Shown piece by piece: positions 42,441 to 51,786 of a stretch of 64,000 nucleotides of DNA. The translations under genes were made by a program, and so were the position numbers. The stretch's first letter is position 1. Each line of letters opens with the position of its first letter. Where the stretch lies: positions 186,001-250,000 of the forward strand of contig NZ_LSGP01000025.1 of assembly GCF_001611555.1 (NCBI RefSeq), read 5' to 3'. The stretch comes from Anaerosporomusa subterranea (GTDB lineage: Bacteria > Bacillota > Negativicutes > Sporomusales > Acetonemataceae). The notes below the pieces were generated by a model that worked only from the letters and a program-made list of their open reading frames with translations, was not told where the DNA came from and ran no database searches.

Positions 42441-45400
42441 ATGAATTTTTTTACCAGCAAAAAACCAGTGCTCTTTCTCACACTGGTTTTACTCCCTTTG
42501 CTTTTTGTCTATCTGCTAACCGTCATTCCTTTATCATCCGTAAAAGTTCCCAAAATCCGTCAGGGCATTTTGGATCTAAGCGATTGGGATTTTGAGCAAG
42601 ATGGCATTGTCCCGTTGGACGGCGAATGGGAATTTTACTGGAATCAACTTCTCACCTACCAGGACTTTCACAACGGTACCCCCCAGAAAAGTTACGTCAC
42701 TGTGCCCAGCATGTGGAATTATTATACTATTGACGGGTTCAACCCGCCTGGGTACGGATATGGCACCTATCGGTTAAAAATAAAAACAGCCGCTGCCGAT
42801 CCGCAAAAAGCGGTAAAGATGACCACCATCTTCACCGCCTACAAACTCATGGTCAATAACGCCGTTGTGGCGGAGAACGGCGTTGTCAGCACTGACACCC
42901 AATCGTATTCTCCTGAATTCAAGCCGCAAATGGCAGTATTCAAAACTGACGCTGCCGAGTTTGAAGTCATTGTCCAAGTAGCCAACTTTACCTACGCTCG
43001 CGGCGGCTTAGGCTACTCCATCTATCTGGGAACCGCTCCGCAAATCGCCGCCTGGCACGAAAATAAACGGCAAATCGATGTTTTCCTGTTAGGTGCTATT
43101 TCTATCACTATCCTGTACCATGCCGCTTTTTATGTATTGCGGAGGCGCTGCAACAACCTCGCTGAATTATATTTTATACTGATTATGCTGATATTTGCCG
43201 GCATTATCGCTTTTGAAGACGAATGTATTATCCTGAGTATCTTTCCCACCTTGAGCTTTGATTGGATTATATTTTTCGAATATGCAACCCGTTACTGGGG
43301 TGCAGCGGCTTTTGCACTCTTCATGCACGAATTGTATCCAGAGGAATGTTCCCGGCGGATTCGAAACCTCCTTGTGGCCATATCCGCCTTTTGTACATTG
43401 GTTTCTCTGGTAACCTCCATCGGTTTTTATACGCAATTTGCTATGCTGATTGAACTTCTTCTCGGCGCTGTCGCCTTATACTATACCTATGTAGCTTGGG
43501 TGGCGGTCACCAGAAAGAGAACCGGCGCCGTCTTGCTGTTTGGTACCATTGTATTTTCCATCGGCGCCTTTATCTTTGACACCACATATTTTTGGAACAT
43601 CCACAACAAAAAACATATCGCCGTCTTTCCCCTCATCAGCTTTATCCTCATTTTCGTCCAGTCCTTCATTTTATCCCAGCGATTTTCTGCTTCCTTCACC
43701 AAAATCGAAGCGCTGTCCAAAAAGCTCTTATCGCTAGACAAAATAAAGGATGCCTTTTTGGCCAATACCTCCCACGAACTGAGGACACCGCTCCACGGCA
43801 TGATTTCGGTAACCCAATCGGTACTGGAAGACGCCGCCAACACTTTACCGCAAAAATGCCAGGAAAACCTTTCGCTGGTAGTATCCAGCGGCCAACGCCT
43901 GGCCACTCTCATTAATGACATATTGGATTACGAAAAAGTCAAATACGGCGATATCTCCCTGCACAAGCAGGCCGTCGATATCCGTCAAGTCATTCCGGCG
44001 ACATTGGAAGTAAGCAAATATCTGGCTTTTTCTAAACCAATCACGCTAACCAGCAACCTCCACAGCGACCTTCCCCTTATCGAGGCTGATGAAAATCGCT
44101 TGATCCAGATCATCTATAATCTGCTCGGCAACGCCATCAAGTTTACCGAACAGGGCACAATCACCATCGCCGCCGTGCAAACCGAAAACATGGTAGAAAT
44201 CAGCGTAACCGATACCGGGATCGGCATCCCCCCGGATAAAATCCCCGATATCTTTAAATCGTTTGAACAGCTAGAAACAATTTCAGGGGGACAATATAGC
44301 GATACCGGATTAGGTCTAAGCATCACAAAATACTTGGTAGAGATTCACGGCGGCAGCATCTGGGCAACTTCCGAGCCGGGCCAAGGCTCTACCCTGACTT
44401 TCAGCATGCCGATAAGTCATGCTCAGCCAAAAGCCGGCCAACCCTTACCCATTCTGTCAGGTAAACCAGGCACCCAGCTACCCCACTCGCGGTTAGAAAC
44501 CCCCGCATTCTTTCCCCAAGATGGCGAATTCACTATCTTATTTGTCGATGATGATTTTGCCAACTTACAGTTTCTCCTCAACATTGCGGCGGCCGAGCAT
44601 TATTCTGCCATTGCCGTTGCCAGTGGTAAAGAAGCGTTAGAAGTACTGGCTCAAAACAAAACCATTGATCTTGTCATTCTCGATATCATGCTGCCCGTTA
44701 TGTCCGGTTACGAGGTATGCCGCAAGCTGCGGGAAGATTATTCGCTGTTTGAATTGCCTGTGCTGATGATGACGGCACAGCACTCTGCCGACAGCATGCT
44801 GACTGGATTTGCGGCAGGGGCCAATGATTTTTTGAGCAAACCGTTAAACCCCAGCGAATTAAAAGCCCGCATGAAAACCCTCCTCCAGTTGAAAAAATCA
44901 GTCAGTCAGGCCATCCAAGCCGAAATGGCCTTTTTACAGGCCCAAATCAAACCCCATTTTCTTTATAACGCCCTCAATACCATCATGTCGTTCTGCTGGA
45001 CGGACGCCGAAAAAGCCGGCCAGCTGCTGCTTGCTTTGAGCGACTACTTGCGCGGCAGCTTTAATTTTGGCAATGTGAACCAATTCAGTACCTTGGAAAA
45101 GGAACTTGAATTTGTCGATTCGTACCTGGCCATCGAAAAATCGCGGTTTGAAGAGAAACTCAGTTGCCAGTACCATATTACCGTCCCGCCAGGCAGCGTA
45201 AAAATTCTCACCCTGGTAATCCAGCCACTGGTGGAAAACGCTATAAAACATGGCATACTACCCAAAAAAGACGGTGGCAATGTCGTCATCTCTGCTGCCC
45301 GGCAGCAGTCCAAAGTTGTCATCACCATTCAAGATGACGGCGTCGGCATTCCGCAAGACAAGCTCGACAGCCTGCTAGCCGGTCCAACAGGCAAAAGCAT

Positions 45401-45524
45401 AGGTCTTATCAATATAAACCGCCGGCTGAAGCGCCTTTATGGACACGGTTTGGAAATTGTCAGCAAAGTGAATAGCGGAACGATTGTGAGCATTACCATT
45501 CCTGACGAAAGGAAGGAACCATAA
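42441..45524 (+). CDS. Hybrid sensor kinase with 7TMR-DISM sensor and two kinase modules
   Basis: 1027 residues from ATG 42441 (AGGAG five bases upstream). Order: one N-terminal membrane helix; an extracellular 7TMR-DISM-type carbohydrate-binding-like domain (about 40-210); seven membrane helices; HisKA with FLANTSHELRTPLHG (His 445); HATPase (DTGIGIPPDKIPDIF, DTGLGLSITKY); a receiver domain (ILFVDDDFANLQFLL, acceptor Asp 748); then a LytS-type kinase (LQAQIKPHFLYNALNTI, His 839) and a final HATPase (DDGVGIPQDKL). The following gene is its likely response regulator (one base apart). Signal unknown. Confidence 0.93.
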   Translation: MNFFTSKKPVLFLTLVLLPLLFVYLLTVIPLSSVKVPKIRQGILDLSDWDFEQDGIVPLDGEWEFYWNQLLTYQDFHNGTPQKSYVTVPSMWNYYTIDGFNPPGYGYGTYRLKIKTAAADPQKAVKMTTIFTAYKLMVNNAVVAENGVVSTDTQSYSPEFKPQMAVFKTDAAEFEVIVQVANFTYARGGLGYSIYLGTAPQIAAWHENKRQIDVFLLGAISITILYHAAFYVLRRRCNNLAELYFILIMLIFAGIIAFEDECIILSIFPTLSFDWIIFFEYATRYWGAAAFALFMHELYPEECSRRIRNLLVAISAFCTLVSLVTSIGFYTQFAMLIELLLGAVALYYTYVAWVAVTRKRTGAVLLFGTIVFSIGAFIFDTTYFWNIHNKKHIAVFPLISFILIFVQSFILSQRFSASFTKIEALSKKLLSLDKIKDAFLANTSHELRTPLHGMISVTQSVLEDAANTLPQKCQENLSLVVSSGQRLATLINDILDYEKVKYGDISLHKQAVDIRQVIPATLEVSKYLAFSKPITLTSNLHSDLPLIEADENRLIQIIYNLLGNAIKFTEQGTITIAAVQTENMVEISVTDTGIGIPPDKIPDIFKSFEQLETISGGQYSDTGLGLSITKYLVEIHGGSIWATSEPGQGSTLTFSMPISHAQPKAGQPLPILSGKPGTQLPHSRLETPAFFPQDGEFTILFVDDDFANLQFLLNIAAAEHYSAIAVASGKEALEVLAQNKTIDLVILDIMLPVMSGYEVCRKLREDYSLFELPVLMMTAQHSADSMLTGFAAGANDFLSKPLNPSELKARMKTLLQLKKSVSQAIQAEMAFLQAQIKPHFLYNALNTIMSFCWTDAEKAGQLLLALSDYLRGSFNFGNVNQFSTLEKELEFVDSYLAIEKSRFEEKLSCQYHITVPPGSVKILTLVIQPLVENAIKHGILPKKDGGNVVISAARQQSKVVITIQDDGVGIPQDKLDSLLAGPTGKSIGLININRRLKRLYGHGLEIVSKVNSGTIVSITIPDERKEP

Positions 45525-45525
45525 T

Positions 45526-46692
45526 ATGATAAGAACGGTACTCGTAGATGACGAACGGCCTGCCTTGAAAGCGCTGGAGCATTTGCTCAGCCAATATCCC
45601 AACGTTGAAATTGCCGGATCATTTACCGATATAGAGAAGGCCTTGAAGCTAATAAAGAGCGGCAATATTCATCTCTTGTTTTTAGATATCGACATGCCTA
45701 AACAAAACGGCATCGAATTTGCAAAAAAAATACACCGCCAAAACAGCAATATTGAAATTGTTTTTGTTACGGCCTACCAGCAATTTGCCGTCGATGCCTT
45801 TGAAGTTAAGGCCATTGACTATGTTATGAAACCAGTATCCAAAAAAAGACTGGACAGCACCATTGAGCGCCTGGCGCGAAACAGCCAGGCCGTAAATTGC
45901 TTGGCTGTCAGCCAGAACCAAACCGATTTTCTAAACCAGTTGCTTACCAAAACAAACATTGACCCGGAAGCTGCCCTTCTGCAAGCCGCCGAACTAGGGA
46001 TCAATTTTGCCAAACCTTTTTCCATTTACTTTCTGCTGCCGATTGAAGGGAACAAACAAGCACGCACGTCCTTCATTAGTAAACTAGTTTCCGATCCCGG
46101 TTTTATGGCTTGGGAAACACCCCACGGAATTGGCATTTTAGACTATACCATTACCGCTCCCAACAATGCCAAAGAGCTCGAACTGGCAAATGCCGAAACC
46201 ATCAAAACAATCGCCGCCGGCTATTTCCCAGAAAAAAAAGTCATACTTGGCATCGCGGAATATAACCCCAACCTGGAATCCTTTGCCGACCGCTATGTAC
46301 AAGCCCGCAACACTGCAGTTATCGCCGCCCGCATGGTTGCCCACTCAGCGGTTTACCACTTCCTCGACAGCTGCTTCCTGCCTGTTTTGGACCAATACAT
46401 TAATAATCATAACCGCGATGTGCTGATTGATCGCACCATCGGCAAAATTCTTGAATACGACCGGCTAAACTCCACCGACCTGTTTCCCACTATGGAGCAA
46501 ATTTTTTTCAACAACAGCTTGCAGGAAGGAGCAAATACCCTATTTGTCCATTATAAAACTATCGTTTTCCGCAAACAGAGCATTGAAAAAGTACTGGGAA
46601 TCTCCCTAAACTCGTTTTCCGGCCGCACCATGCTGGGCGTCGCCCTAACCATTTACTATCTGAAAAACATCCCCGTCCTCAGCGACGACTGA
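45526..46692 (+). CDS. Response regulator with PucR-type C-terminal helix-turn-helix
   Basis: 388 residues. Receiver at the N-terminus (VLVDDERPALKALEHLL, LLFLDIDMPKQNGIEF, phospho-Asp near 54, VTAYQQFAVDAFEVKAIDYV, KPVSKK), a central domain (about 140-320) and a C-terminal PucR/CdaR-like helix-turn-helix (LFVHYKTIVFRKQSIEKVLG, ALTIYYLKN). This domain pair is less common than LytTR or OmpR types. It is translated with the kinase. Its target genes are not known; the divergent autotransporter is a guess. Confidence 0.88.
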   Translation: MIRTVLVDDERPALKALEHLLSQYPNVEIAGSFTDIEKALKLIKSGNIHLLFLDIDMPKQNGIEFAKKIHRQNSNIEIVFVTAYQQFAVDAFEVKAIDYVMKPVSKKRLDSTIERLARNSQAVNCLAVSQNQTDFLNQLLTKTNIDPEAALLQAAELGINFAKPFSIYFLLPIEGNKQARTSFISKLVSDPGFMAWETPHGIGILDYTITAPNNAKELELANAETIKTIAAGYFPEKKVILGIAEYNPNLESFADRYVQARNTAVIAARMVAHSAVYHFLDSCFLPVLDQYINNHNRDVLIDRTIGKILEYDRLNSTDLFPTMEQIFFNNSLQEGANTLFVHYKTIVFRKQSIEKVLGISLNSFSGRTMLGVALTIYYLKNIPVLSDD

Positions 46693-46858
46693 TAGCCAAC
46701 TGCTTATACTCCTTCCTATAGCCGTGTTTTCCGTTTTACTTCTTTGTGCGGTGTATGGTGCGGTTAATACTGCCGAATTTATCGTCGAACATCTGCTGCC
46801 GGATTAAGGTACCGGAGAATATAGAACCATGCCGCTATTTTAGTCCCCTGAACATACA

Positions 46859-46903
46859 AGAGCTTCTACCAAATACAGAAATATTTGGCAGAAGCTCTAC
46901 TTT
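46859..46903 (+). terminator. Rho-independent terminator
   Basis: AGAGCTTCTACCAAATA pairs with TATTTGGCAGAAGCTCT with one internal mismatch, followed by ACTTTTA. It ends the sensor/regulator operon. The 46693-46858 stretch holds no gene. Confidence 0.75.
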
Positions 46904-46906
46904 TAT

Positions 46907-46950
46907 CGCCGTTACCAATGATACGGTTCTCCGTATCGGGTAAAACAGTG
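46907..46950. repeat. Short palindromic repeat, copy P2
   Basis: CGCCGTTACCAATGATACGG, TTCT, CCGTATCGGGTAAAACAGTG. Hairpin with inner GATACGG/CCGTATC and partly paired outer arms. Confidence 0.75.
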
Positions 46951-47148
46951 CAGGAAAAAGAGCAATGAAAACTGCGCCCTCATCGCCCGCAATTTTTAAT
47001 GGACTAAGTTAGGACTAAGCACGACCTGAATCACGGGGGATGGTCCTTTGTCTTTATACTATTTACATCCAAACAAGTTGCCGTTTAGCATAATCTTTCA
47101 TATTATACTGTGCAAAGCTCTTTATTTGAAGTATGGAAGGTGGACAAT

Positions 47149-47982
47149 ATGGAGAGATCAAAAAAAGCTGGTGCAAAGCTACCTGAAGAAACAAAAGAAC
47201 GCGACTGCATCGTCGATATAATCCCCTCTGGCTCATGTGATTGCTATGATCCTTACGATCCCCGTGATACTTGCCAGCCCTCTAAACCTCGCAATTCTTC
47301 TTCAGACGACCGCCACATTATGGATAAATTTGGTATTCAAGAAGCTATGGAGATAATAGCCAAACAATGCGATCACCCATGTAATCCATGCGACCTCTGC
47401 CCACCGGGTCCTACCGGTGCCACAGGTGCTACCGGTGCTGCTGGTGCTACTGGTGCCGCTGGTGCTACCGGTGGTGCCGCTGGTGCTACCGGTGCTGCTG
47501 GTGCTACCGGTGCCGCTGGTGCTACCGGTGCCGCTGGTGCTACCGGTGCCACAGGCCCTGCTGGTGCCGCTGGAGGAAGTACGATCTATTTAAGTTCAGA
47601 TACATCAATGGGCGAAAACGATTTCATGGGGCTAGGTACCGCATCATCAGATTTCAGACGCAATACTGTAGTCATACCACAGAACGCAACCATTGTAGGA
47701 TTAGTTTTTAATATCCGAAATGAACCATTAGCAAACAATACGCAAACGATAACGGGTGAGATATTTAGAAGTACAAATTGTGGTAATACTGCTACAGCTA
47801 CAGGAATACGAGCAACTGTAACGGGACCAAATTCTACTACAGCTCCAAATTGTTGTGCATTTACAACAGCTAGTTTGGCTGTAAACCGATGTGATCTATT
47901 ATCTGTCCAACTTACCCGTGCGGGTAGTAGCGGTGCCTTACAAGGCGGTGCAGCAGCTACCATTCTATTAACTATCCCATAA
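47149..47982 (+). CDS. Collagen-like spore-surface-type protein
   Basis: 277 residues from ATG 47149 (AAGGTGG upstream; upstream TTG 47110 lacks one). N-terminus of about 85 residues is Cys-rich (CDCYDPYDPRDTC, CDHPCNPCDLCPPG) and without a signal peptide. It is followed by about 18 Gly-X-Y triplets (G-A-T and G-A-A, with one GGA interruption) and a C-terminal domain with STIYLSSDTSMGENDF, similar to the trimeric beta domain of BclA-type exosporium glycoproteins. Threonine-rich triplets are typical O-glycan sites. The neighbouring glycosyltransferase-methyltransferase could modify it (inference). Confidence 0.85.
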   Translation: MERSKKAGAKLPEETKERDCIVDIIPSGSCDCYDPYDPRDTCQPSKPRNSSSDDRHIMDKFGIQEAMEIIAKQCDHPCNPCDLCPPGPTGATGATGAAGATGAAGATGGAAGATGAAGATGAAGATGAAGATGATGPAGAAGGSTIYLSSDTSMGENDFMGLGTASSDFRRNTVVIPQNATIVGLVFNIRNEPLANNTQTITGEIFRSTNCGNTATATGIRATVTGPNSTTAPNCCAFTTASLAVNRCDLLSVQLTRAGSSGALQGGAAATILLTIP

Positions 47983-48019
47983 TTGAGGAAACCAGTTCTC
48001 TAGGTACGCTTGTGAGAAA

Positions 48020-48059
48020 GGATGTTCCAAAAGTATAACTTTGGGAGCATCCTTTTTTT
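48020..48059 (+). terminator. Rho-independent terminator
   Basis: GGATGTTCCAAAAGT and ACTTTGGGAGCATCC pair with one mismatch, followed by seven T. Confidence 0.85.
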
Positions 48060-48071
48060 GTCGATTAGATG

Positions 48072-49074
48072 CTAATCGGCTTTTTCTGTCACAAGAAACA
48101 GATTAGCGCACTCTTTCTCGTTGACAAGTCCTACAAATTGACAGCAATTCACAGTGCAGCAAGGACCACCCACTGATCGGAAGCGTTGGTTGGCCAGATG
48201 GTTAATAATCTCCGTTCTCTTCGTGGAGAAAAACACCGCATGTAGGCTCTCCTTCCCTACATTTCCCAAAACAACCTCATTCTTGGCATCATAACAGCAT
48301 ATATACCAATCTCCGTTGGGCGCAATAAAAGCCTCTCGCATTACGCGGCTTAAGTTGGTACACTGATATTTTGCAAAATCTTTATTTTTACTTACTCTTT
48401 CCCGTTCTGCCCAGCACATGACCTTATCTACCTTGGTGACACGATCTATGGCTGGGTCAATTAATTTTTCCAAATAAGATCGTGTCTCATCAAAATCATC
48501 GTAAATGCTTTCTCCCATGCATCTGTCGGCTTTAGCCGGTAACACACCAAAATTATCATAGATCGCTTTTACATAGGTATAGAGAGTAATGCTGTATATC
48601 TGAACAGGGATATTGCTAGCATATTGTCGTCGCAAATCAAAAAACAGCTTAAGATTTTTCAACACCTTACTAAGATCAATGCCTTTTATCCTATGATACA
48701 TATCTTCGTTTACGCTATCGATATTACAATTGACAAAATCGACGAGTTTCTCTTTATGAATTGTTTCCAGTATCGCCTGATTGGCATTCTGAAAATTAGT
48801 GAATATGGTAATTCCCATTGTAGGGCATTTTATACGAATATATCGCATGATTTCTAAACAGGCTTTGTTTAAAAACAAGTCCCCATTTTCCCCGAGTACA
48901 AAGGCCTGAGTCCCATGAACACGCTGAAATTCCGGCTCGGAGACTTCATCAATAATTTTTTTTGCCAACTCAACCGGCATCACCCGTATATGTCGATCCC
49001 CTCTGTCTGTCGGGCAAAATATACAGTTAGCACCGGGACAAGGTAGCTAGAGAAAGATTAATGCTGAATAACAC
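48072..49074 (-). pseudogene. Radical SAM/SPASM protein with N-terminal frameshift
   Basis: GTG 49074 (GGAGGAG upstream) encodes MLFSINLSLATL; the frame then needs a one-base shift at about 49036-49040 to continue PGANCIFCPTDRGDRHIRV and onward to the TAG at 48072. CPGANCIFC resembles the radical SAM cysteine motif but with four residues between the first two Cys in the shifted frame. Later: GENGDLFLNKACLEIM, FNCNIDSVNEDMYHRI, and a C-terminal cysteine-rich end (CYDAKNEV, GGPCCTVNCCQFVG) as in SPASM domains. Probably inactive; it may once have modified a nearby product. Confidence 0.7.
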
Positions 49075-49263
49075 GGGATCTCCTCCAAACGTTTTTCTAT
49101 GATGATAATTATTTATGCTAACTGTTCCATAAATGTTCCATCATTTGTGACCAAGGGCTTTCTGCCTACATCCGCTTGAAATGTTTATATCCTCCAAAGC
49201 GTTCACTCTTATTTCTACATGAATATGATGTACAGACGTTTTTTTTGTTGAGGTGATATAGCT

Positions 49264-50967
49264 TTGGGAGAGCAGTCCATCACGATAAGTCTTTGTATGA
49301 TCGTGAAAAACGAAGAAGACGTGATTGCGCGCTGTCTAGTATCTGTGCATGGGATCGCCGATGAAATTATTATTGTAGACACCGGCTCTACCGACCGAAC
49401 GAAAGACATTGTCCGTACCTTCACTGACAAACTGTATGATTTCGCCTGGATCAACGATTTTGCCGCGGCCCGCAACTATGCTTTCAGTTTAGCCAGCATG
49501 GAGTATATCCTTTGGCTTGATGCTGATGATGTTATTTTTGAGAAAGACCGAAACCAATTTCTCGAATTAAAACGAACCTTGGACCGAAATGTGGACTCTG
49601 TCTCTATGCATTATCAAGTATCTCTCGACGATCAGGGAACTGTGACTGGCAGCCTGCGCAGAAACAGGTTAGTCAAACGCAGCAAGCAATTTCAGTGGAT
49701 CGGATCCGTCCATGAGTATCTTGCGGTTCATGGTCATATTATTGACAGCGAAATAGCAATCACCCATAGTCCCCTTAAATATGACACCCACCGGAATATA
49801 ACTATCTATGAACGGCGGCTGGCGGCGGGGGAAGATTTTACACCACGAGATCTTTATTATTACGCAAATGAATTGCATGACCATAACCAATATGAAAAAG
49901 CAATCGAATACTACAAAAAATTTTTGGACACTAAGCAAGGCTGGGTAGAAGACAGTATTGCTGCCTGTGGCAAGCTGGCTGACTGCTGCTTAGAATTAGG
50001 CTACCAGGAAAACCAACTGAGATATATTTTTAAGTCTTTTGAGTATGGCCTCCCCCGGCCTGAGTTCTGTTGCCGCCTCGGCTACCATTTCATCCAGCAG
50101 AATAGAATTCACGAAGCTATTTTCTGGTACAAACTAGCCACACAATTTGAAAAACCTAAAGATGGGTGGGGCTACATCGACCATACCTGTCGGACTTGGT
50201 TACCCCATATTCAGCTTTGCGTCTGCTATGACAGGTTGGGACAGCATGAGTTAGCCTTCAGGCATAATGAATTGGCTGCTGCCTACATACCAAACGATCC
50301 GAAGATCATCTATAACAGGCAATATTTCGATAAGGTTCTTAGGAGTAGCCACAATCAAGTCAATGTGAAAAACGCTGAAGGTCAGAATATAAGCTTAACT
50401 AAGCTGCACTTAGGCTGCGGTAAAACACTCCTCAAAGGATGGGTTAATCTCGATTGTACGGCTTTGCCAGGTGTGGACATCGTTGCGGATCTAGACAAAT
50501 GCGCTACACATCTACTCCCATTTCCGAATAATACATTTGATGAATTCCTCGCCTGCCATCTGCTGGAGCACATCAGCCAGCCCTTGCCAATGATGCAGGA
50601 ATTATACCGAATTGCTCGCCCTAGTGCTAAGGCAACATTTGTCCTACCGTACGGTTCCAATGATGATGCTTTTGAAGATCCGACCCATGTACGTCAGTAC
50701 TTTCTACAATCCTTCGGTTATTTTTCTCAACCCTACTACTGGCGAGCCGACTACGGATATCAGGGAGATTGGCTTGCACGCAAAATTATCCTGAAAGTTT
50801 CGACCAGTGATTATAGGGGGGAAAACCGGGATACGATCATGCGTGATGTCATGACACTGCGTAACGTCGTTCATGAAATGACAGTAGAGATGATTGCCAT
50901 TAAACCAGCCCGTCCGCCAAAAAAAGATTTACAGGTAGCACCGGTCATCGACTTCGAATTTGCTTAG
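49264..50967 (+). CDS. Glycosyltransferase (GT2)-TPR-methyltransferase fusion
   Basis: 567 residues, TTG start with TTGAGGTGAT upstream. GT2 domain (1-220): SLCMIVKNEEDVIARCL, IIVDTGSTDRTKDIV, LWLDADDVIF with the DxD. Middle (220-370): TPR-like helices (YYANELHDHNQYEKAIEYYK). C-terminal methyltransferase (380-510): LHLGCGKTLLKGWVNLDC, PFPNNTFDEFLACHLLEH, MMQELYRIARPSAKATF. Cytosolic. A protein-glycosylating enzyme with a SAM-dependent cap step is likely, by family; its target may be the collagen-like protein. Confidence 0.88.
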   Translation: MGEQSITISLCMIVKNEEDVIARCLVSVHGIADEIIIVDTGSTDRTKDIVRTFTDKLYDFAWINDFAAARNYAFSLASMEYILWLDADDVIFEKDRNQFLELKRTLDRNVDSVSMHYQVSLDDQGTVTGSLRRNRLVKRSKQFQWIGSVHEYLAVHGHIIDSEIAITHSPLKYDTHRNITIYERRLAAGEDFTPRDLYYYANELHDHNQYEKAIEYYKKFLDTKQGWVEDSIAACGKLADCCLELGYQENQLRYIFKSFEYGLPRPEFCCRLGYHFIQQNRIHEAIFWYKLATQFEKPKDGWGYIDHTCRTWLPHIQLCVCYDRLGQHELAFRHNELAAAYIPNDPKIIYNRQYFDKVLRSSHNQVNVKNAEGQNISLTKLHLGCGKTLLKGWVNLDCTALPGVDIVADLDKCATHLLPFPNNTFDEFLACHLLEHISQPLPMMQELYRIARPSAKATFVLPYGSNDDAFEDPTHVRQYFLQSFGYFSQPYYWRADYGYQGDWLARKIILKVSTSDYRGENRDTIMRDVMTLRNVVHEMTVEMIAIKPARPPKKDLQVAPVIDFEFA

Positions 50968-50996
50968 AAAAACGCATCCACCGAAGGTGTTCACAA

Positions 50997-51040
50997 ATGC
51001 TAAGGACCGAATCCCTATTTGTAGATTCGGTCCTTAGCAT
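50997..51040 (+). terminator. Terminator-like hairpin
   Basis: A 17-bp perfect stem ATGCTAAGGACCGAATC with a ten-base loop, after the glycosyltransferase. No T run, but well placed. Confidence 0.65.
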
Positions 51041-51114
51041 GTTGCTGTAAAACGCCGCACTTGATGAGTTCGCCTAACTGCGTCACTCCTTTTCCGGATT
51101 GGAAGGGGAATTTT

Positions 51115-51192
51115 CGCCGTTACCAATGATACGCCTCACCCCGACTAATCTTGAAAGAAAATATGACTTTTATGGACATGGTCCATAAAAGT
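51115..51192. repeat. Junction of palindromic repeat P4 and dispersed repeat copy 9
   Basis: CGCCGTTACCAATGATACGC (P-type left arm) runs into a flank matching the one before copy 4 and then into ACTTTTATGGAC-ATG-GTCCATAAAAGT, a perfect 12-bp palindrome of the first motif. Confidence 0.7.
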
Positions 51193-51226
51193 ATGCAAGT
51201 CGTTTTATAGAAAATAAATCTTCTTG

Positions 51227-51372
51227 TCATTTCACTTTTGAAATATACTCTGAAGCAATTTTGCTGCTGTGATTATCGCCACGGGCAACACAAATTCCAA
51301 CATTTTCGCCAACCACATCACATATTTGAGCTATATTCTGATGCGAAAATCCTGGGCATAAGCTCTTAATGA
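51227..51372 (-). pseudogene. C-terminal fragment of an unrecognised protein
   Basis: SLCPGFSHQNIAQICDVVGE, NVGICVARGDNHSSKIASEY, ending ISKVK at a stop. A cysteine, a conserved-looking GDNHSS motif and no start codon. I do not know the family. Confidence 0.4.
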
Positions 51373-51464
51373 TATTTTAGCATTTGAACAACAGGCGATT
51401 TAGTTTACAGTTTTGATCTTGCGCTCCCTACCCTAGTTCGCCTTTTATTTATGCAGAGTCGGGC

Positions 51465-51674
51465 TTAAAGATTTCGATTTAGAAACCTCAGAAGCTCGTC
51501 TAAATCTTCACCCGTCTTTTTAGCAGCATCGGCGACAGTCGCGAATCGACCTACGGTATTTAGCATGATCGGGTTTTCTAAGTTTTTAAACTTCGGCGAT
51601 CTCTCGATTAATTTCTGTTTGAGGTGAGGATGTTGAGATAGTATATTGCCAATCTTATCCTGCGCTGTAATCAC
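51465..51674 (-). CDS. DUF1858 domain protein
   Basis: 69 residues. It has the DUF1858 pattern: an N-terminal MITAQDKIGNILSQHPHLKQ, SPKFKNLENPIMLNTVGRFA and TGEDLDELLRFLNRNL. Many members are redox-linked and are found with DUF438/hemerythrin proteins. Divergent from the DUF438 gene 112 bases away, so coordinated control is likely. Confidence 0.85.
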   Translation of the reverse strand: MITAQDKIGNILSQHPHLKQKLIERSPKFKNLENPIMLNTVGRFATVADAAKKTGEDLDELLRFLNRNL

Positions 51675-51786
51675 AAAAAGCAGTCTCCTTTGTTAGTGCT
51701 TAAAACCAGAAGCCTTTAGCTTCTTGATGAATATATTTACCCTCAGTACCAAAAAATATCAAAAAAAGTATATGGGAGGGTAAACA

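Noticed and set aside
46693-46806. Short open frame with a hydrophobic stretch after the response regulator (ILLPIAVFSVLLLCAVYG)
   Set aside because: No start with ribosome site and no family; could be a remnant but not supported.
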